From contig NZ_CAJZAR010000090.1 of assembly GCF_914484835.1 (NCBI RefSeq), forward strand, positions 98,305 to 162,304: a DNA stretch of 64,000 bases, given 5' to 3'. Each line of letters begins with the position of its first letter. Within the stretch, counting starts at the first letter, position 1. Positions 61,671 through 64,000 of this stretch are shown in pieces. Made by a program: the position numbers and the translations under genes. The notes under the pieces are model-generated. The model had not been told where the DNA came from. It made no database searches and was given only the letters and a program-made list of their open reading frames with translations. The DNA is from Paraburkholderia tropica (GTDB lineage: Bacteria > Pseudomonadota > Gammaproteobacteria > Burkholderiales > Burkholderiaceae).

Positions 61671-62432
61671 ATGCGCTTCATCCGCTCCCTGCTGCTGTTC
61701 ATCTACCTGATCGTCTACACGATGCCGTATGCGACAGCGTGCTTCATCGCGTTTCCGTTCCTCAACGCCACGCGCCGCTACTGGATGGCCGTGGGCTGGT
61801 GCCGCTCGACGCTGTTCGTCGCGCGCTGGCTCAATGGCATCCGCTACCGCATCGAAGGCATGGAGAACCTGCCCAACGGTCCCGCCGTGCTGCTCTCGAA
61901 GCATCAATCCGCTTGGGAAACGCTCGCGTTTCCCGCGCTGATGCCGCGCCCGCTGTGCTACGTCTTCAAGCGCGAACTGCTGTTCGTGCCGTTCTTCGGC
62001 TGGGCGCTCGGCATGCTGAAGATGGTTCACATCAACCGCAAGGAAGGCAAGAACGCGTTCACCTCGGTGATCCGCCAGGGCAAGGAGCGCATGGCCGAAG
62101 GCGCGTGGGTCATCATGTTTCCCGAAGGCACGCGTATTCCCGTCGGCAAGACGGGCAAGTACAAGACCGGCGGTCCGCGCTTCGCCATCGAAACGGGCGC
62201 GCCCGTGGTGCCCATCGCGCACAATGCGGGCCACGTCTGGCCCCGAAACTCGTTCACGAAATATCCGGGTATAGTCACGGTGTCGATCGGCAAGCCGATC
62301 GACACGACCGGGCTCTCGCCCGACGCCGTGAATACCCGCGTGGAAAACTGGATCGAAGCCGAAATGCGCCGTATCGATCCCGACGCGTATCGCGACACGG
62401 ATGGCACCAAGGCAAACGCGGCGAAAGCCTGA
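61671..62432 (+). CDS. plsC: 1-acyl-sn-glycerol-3-phosphate acyltransferase (PlsC-type)
   Basis: Acylates lysophosphatidic acid in the inner membrane. The 253-residue protein has one N-terminal hydrophobic segment (SLLLFIYLIVYTMPYATACFI), then the acyltransferase motif LSKHQSAWET, VFKRELLFVPFFGWAL, and FPEGTRIPVGKTGKYKTGG. The first motif is H-x4-E in place of the usual H-x4-D, as is common in beta-proteobacterial relatives. It probably follows gmhB in one transcript. Confidence 0.93.
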   Translation: MRFIRSLLLFIYLIVYTMPYATACFIAFPFLNATRRYWMAVGWCRSTLFVARWLNGIRYRIEGMENLPNGPAVLLSKHQSAWETLAFPALMPRPLCYVFKRELLFVPFFGWALGMLKMVHINRKEGKNAFTSVIRQGKERMAEGAWVIMFPEGTRIPVGKTGKYKTGGPRFAIETGAPVVPIAHNAGHVWPRNSFTKYPGIVTVSIGKPIDTTGLSPDAVNTRVENWIEAEMRRIDPDAYRDTDGTKANAAKA

Positions 62433-62640
62433 CGCGCGGCGCACGCCGCGCACGCGTCGCGTCGGGCGGACAGCCTTCGCGCTTGTGCTGCGCGCGTTGT
62501 CTGTCTTTTTCGCGGTGCTGCGAGCCGTGACGCGTGCGGTGTTTGTGCCGCACGATCCGCCTCCGCGCGGTCCGGCACGCGGTTCGCCGACACGCCCACG
62601 CGCTCCACGCCGCACACGCAATCCCGCTCCAGGCCCGACG

Positions 62641-63537
62641 ATGCAGAAGCCCCCTACGCAGCGCCCTTCCGCGGCGCTCGACAACCGGCAACTCGATCTG
62701 CCGCTATTCGCGGAGCCAGCGCCTGTCGCCACACCGACGGGGGATGCGTCATCGCCGGTTGTTCCCGTTACCCCCTCTCCTCCTTCCGCACCGCCAAAGG
62801 CGCCGCTCGCACCGGACGGCACCAGATTGCGCACGCTCGTGCTCGGCTCGCGGACGCTGTATTACCAGCTCAAGCGCTCGTCGCGGAAATCGATCGGGTT
62901 TGCGATCGATGGGTCGGGGCTGACGATCACCGCCCCGCGCTGGGTCACGATCGCCGATATCGAGAATGCTATCGCCGAGAAGCAGCGCTGGATTTTCGCC
63001 AAGCTCACGGAATGGCAGACGCGTGTCGAACAGCGCGCGCTGCCGCGCGTGGAATGGCGCGATGGTGCGGAACTGCCGTATCTCGGGAAGCCGATGCGTG
63101 TGGCGCTCGGGGCTTCGGTGCTTTTCTTCGATGAGGAAACGCGCGTGCTCGCGTTGCCGCTGCCGATGAGTGCGGATGGGCAGCAGATCAAGGATCGTGT
63201 GACTGGGTGGCTGCAGAGCGAGGCGACGCGGATTTTTGGCGAGCGGCTCGCTGTGTATGCGGAGAAGCTGGGGGTGAGCTTTCGGTCGTATGCGCTTTCT
63301 TCGGCTATGACGCGCTGGGGAAGCTGTTCAAGCGAAGGGCGGATTCGACTCAACTGGCGGTTGATTCATTTTCCGCTTTCAATCGTGGATTATGTGGTCG
63401 CCCATGAGCTCGCGCATTTGCGCGAGATGAATCATAGTCCCAGGTTCTGGCAGACGGTTGAGTCGATCTTTCCGGAGTTTCGCGAGGCCAGAAAGCAGCT
63501 TAAGCAGCATCCGCCGGAGATGGTGCCGGGGATGTGA
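62641..63537 (+). CDS. YgjP-type (SprT-like) metal-dependent peptidase
   Basis: A 298-residue protein with an N-terminal Pro/Ala-rich disordered segment (about 1-65) and a YgjP/DUF45 metallopeptidase domain: RSSRKSIGFAIDGSGLTITAPRWVTIADIE, the strand SAMTRWGSCSSEGRIRLNWRLIHFPLSIVDYVVAHELAHL with HELAH (HExxH), and EMNHSPRFWQTVE with the third ligand. The substrate is unknown. Start at 62641 (MQKPPTQ) was chosen as the first ATG past the plsC stop. Codon choice in the second half shifts towards G- and T-ending codons. Confidence 0.88.
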   Translation: MQKPPTQRPSAALDNRQLDLPLFAEPAPVATPTGDASSPVVPVTPSPPSAPPKAPLAPDGTRLRTLVLGSRTLYYQLKRSSRKSIGFAIDGSGLTITAPRWVTIADIENAIAEKQRWIFAKLTEWQTRVEQRALPRVEWRDGAELPYLGKPMRVALGASVLFFDEETRVLALPLPMSADGQQIKDRVTGWLQSEATRIFGERLAVYAEKLGVSFRSYALSSAMTRWGSCSSEGRIRLNWRLIHFPLSIVDYVVAHELAHLREMNHSPRFWQTVESIFPEFREARKQLKQHPPEMVPGM

Positions 63538-63657
63538 GGGGGGCGGGGGGCCTCGCAGCGGCAAACCCAACACAGGATCAAGTATTCGACACAACTTCGA
63601 GGATGACATGTGAGGATCATGTAATCTCAAGCGCCTTACTCAACGGGTTGCAGAACT
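63538..63657. other. Transition from core to AT-rich DNA
   Basis: 120 bp spacer in which GC content falls sharply. It begins with a purine-rich G tract (63537-63551) and holds two similar ATG-bearing words, GATGACATG and GATCATGTA, at 63602-63622. No terminator was recognised. Confidence 0.4.
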
Positions 63658-64000
63658 ATGCCAAGCCGCTTCAGGTACGTCGCAGTATCGATTTTCGGTC
63701 TAGCACTCATCAGCTCTGCGCTTGGCAACCAACCTCAAAAATTTCTCGTTGTCGAACCATCAATTGACAAGCAGTGGATTCAAATACATGGATCCGAATA
63801 TCAGTATGTATGGCAAAGCAGAAACGATGCAAAAAATGCATCCACCTGGAAACAATACGCCCCTCATACATTACTAAGCAGTTATTTCCCGTATATGCGA
63901 GACTTAACGGGTAAATCCGCTCAAGAATGGCTAACTACTCACCCTGACTGGATACTTTATCGCTGCGACGGTGAAATTGCATTTCAATTCGGAAATTCAA
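63658..64000 (+). CDS. Secreted protein of unknown function, 5' part, AT-rich
   Basis: An ATG at 63658 opens a frame without stops to the window edge (114 codons). MPSRFRYVAVSIFGLALISS plus ALG gives a plausible signal peptide (basic start, hydrophobic core, cut after the Ala near 22). The mature part has many aromatic residues (QWIQIHGSEYQYVW; SSYFPYMRDL; HPDWILYRCDG). The last, WLTTHPDWILYRCDG, recalls hypothetical glycosyl-hydrolase-like proteins, but I am not sure. GC is far below the genome average and codons are AT-ending, unlike every other gene here. It continues past 64000. Confidence 0.7.
   Translation, partial: MPSRFRYVAVSIFGLALISSALGNQPQKFLVVEPSIDKQWIQIHGSEYQYVWQSRNDAKNASTWKQYAPHTLLSSYFPYMRDLTGKSAQEWLTTHPDWILYRCDGEIAFQFGNS

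Overview
The window is chromosomal DNA of a high-GC beta-proteobacterium, most likely Burkholderia sensu lato (Paraburkholderia, Caballeronia or a close relative). Reasons: very strong G/C third-position bias, beta-proteobacterial gene pairings (pgk-pyk-fba-purC-purE-purK-Sua5; miaB-phoH-ybeY-corC-lnt-glyQ-glyS-gmhB-plsC; pglL beside a pilin gene), and protein sequences typical of that group. It is mostly core genome. There is no rRNA operon, CRISPR array, integrase, transposase or prophage.

Layout. 1-9.0 kb: the end of an SGNH/GDSL hydrolase gene, then a minus-strand block (pgk, pyk, fba, purC, purE, purK, Sua5/TsaC) for lower glycolysis, three purine steps and tRNA t6A synthesis. 9.0-14 kb: a region that appears to hold a decayed ilvE remnant, then a CHCC zinc-finger protein, waaF (LPS heptosyltransferase II), an NTF2-like protein, a YheT-type hydrolase and an unknown protein. 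14-20.5 kb: a BepA-like M48 protease, moaC, a PglL-type O-oligosaccharyltransferase, a type IV pilin with an unusually long leader, and TerC. 20.6-26.3 kb: sucD, sucC, a DUF2889 protein, a greatly extended recX, and recA behind a clear LexA box.

26.3-34.3 kb: a TctDE/QseBC-like two-component system, an MHS-family transporter, tRNA-Met(CAU) with a textbook promoter and terminator, a GAF-GGDEF cyclase, and a divergent GntR regulator/DgoD galactonate dehydratase pair. 34.6-42.3 kb: a small membrane protein, CopD with a coupled small ORF, two secreted c-type cytochromes, a hemolysin-III protein, rhlE and a ferritin-like di-iron protein. 42.3-50.4 kb: a gene-poor stretch, a small hypothetical, a lipoprotein, a HAD phosphatase, ribB under an FMN riboswitch, an XRE-cupin regulator, and a LysR regulator divergent from a VOC-MFS pair.

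50.6-63.5 kb: a dense plus-strand run of housekeeping genes for tRNA modification (miaB), RNA processing (phoH-like, ybeY), envelope lipoprotein acylation (lnt), glycyl-tRNA synthetase (glyQS), LPS heptose (gmhB) and phospholipid acylation (plsC), with ChaC and CorC between, ending in a YgjP-type metallopeptidase. From about 63.55 kb the composition changes abruptly to AT-rich, and a secreted protein gene of foreign appearance runs off the right edge, so a genomic island probably begins there.

I saw no clear new defence or mobile system. The best leads are the ilvE remnant, the AT-rich edge gene, the long-leader pilin beside its likely glycosyltransferase, the in-frame extensions on Pyk and RecX, a possible ATT start for the GntR regulator, and the hairpin around the ribB ribosome binding site.
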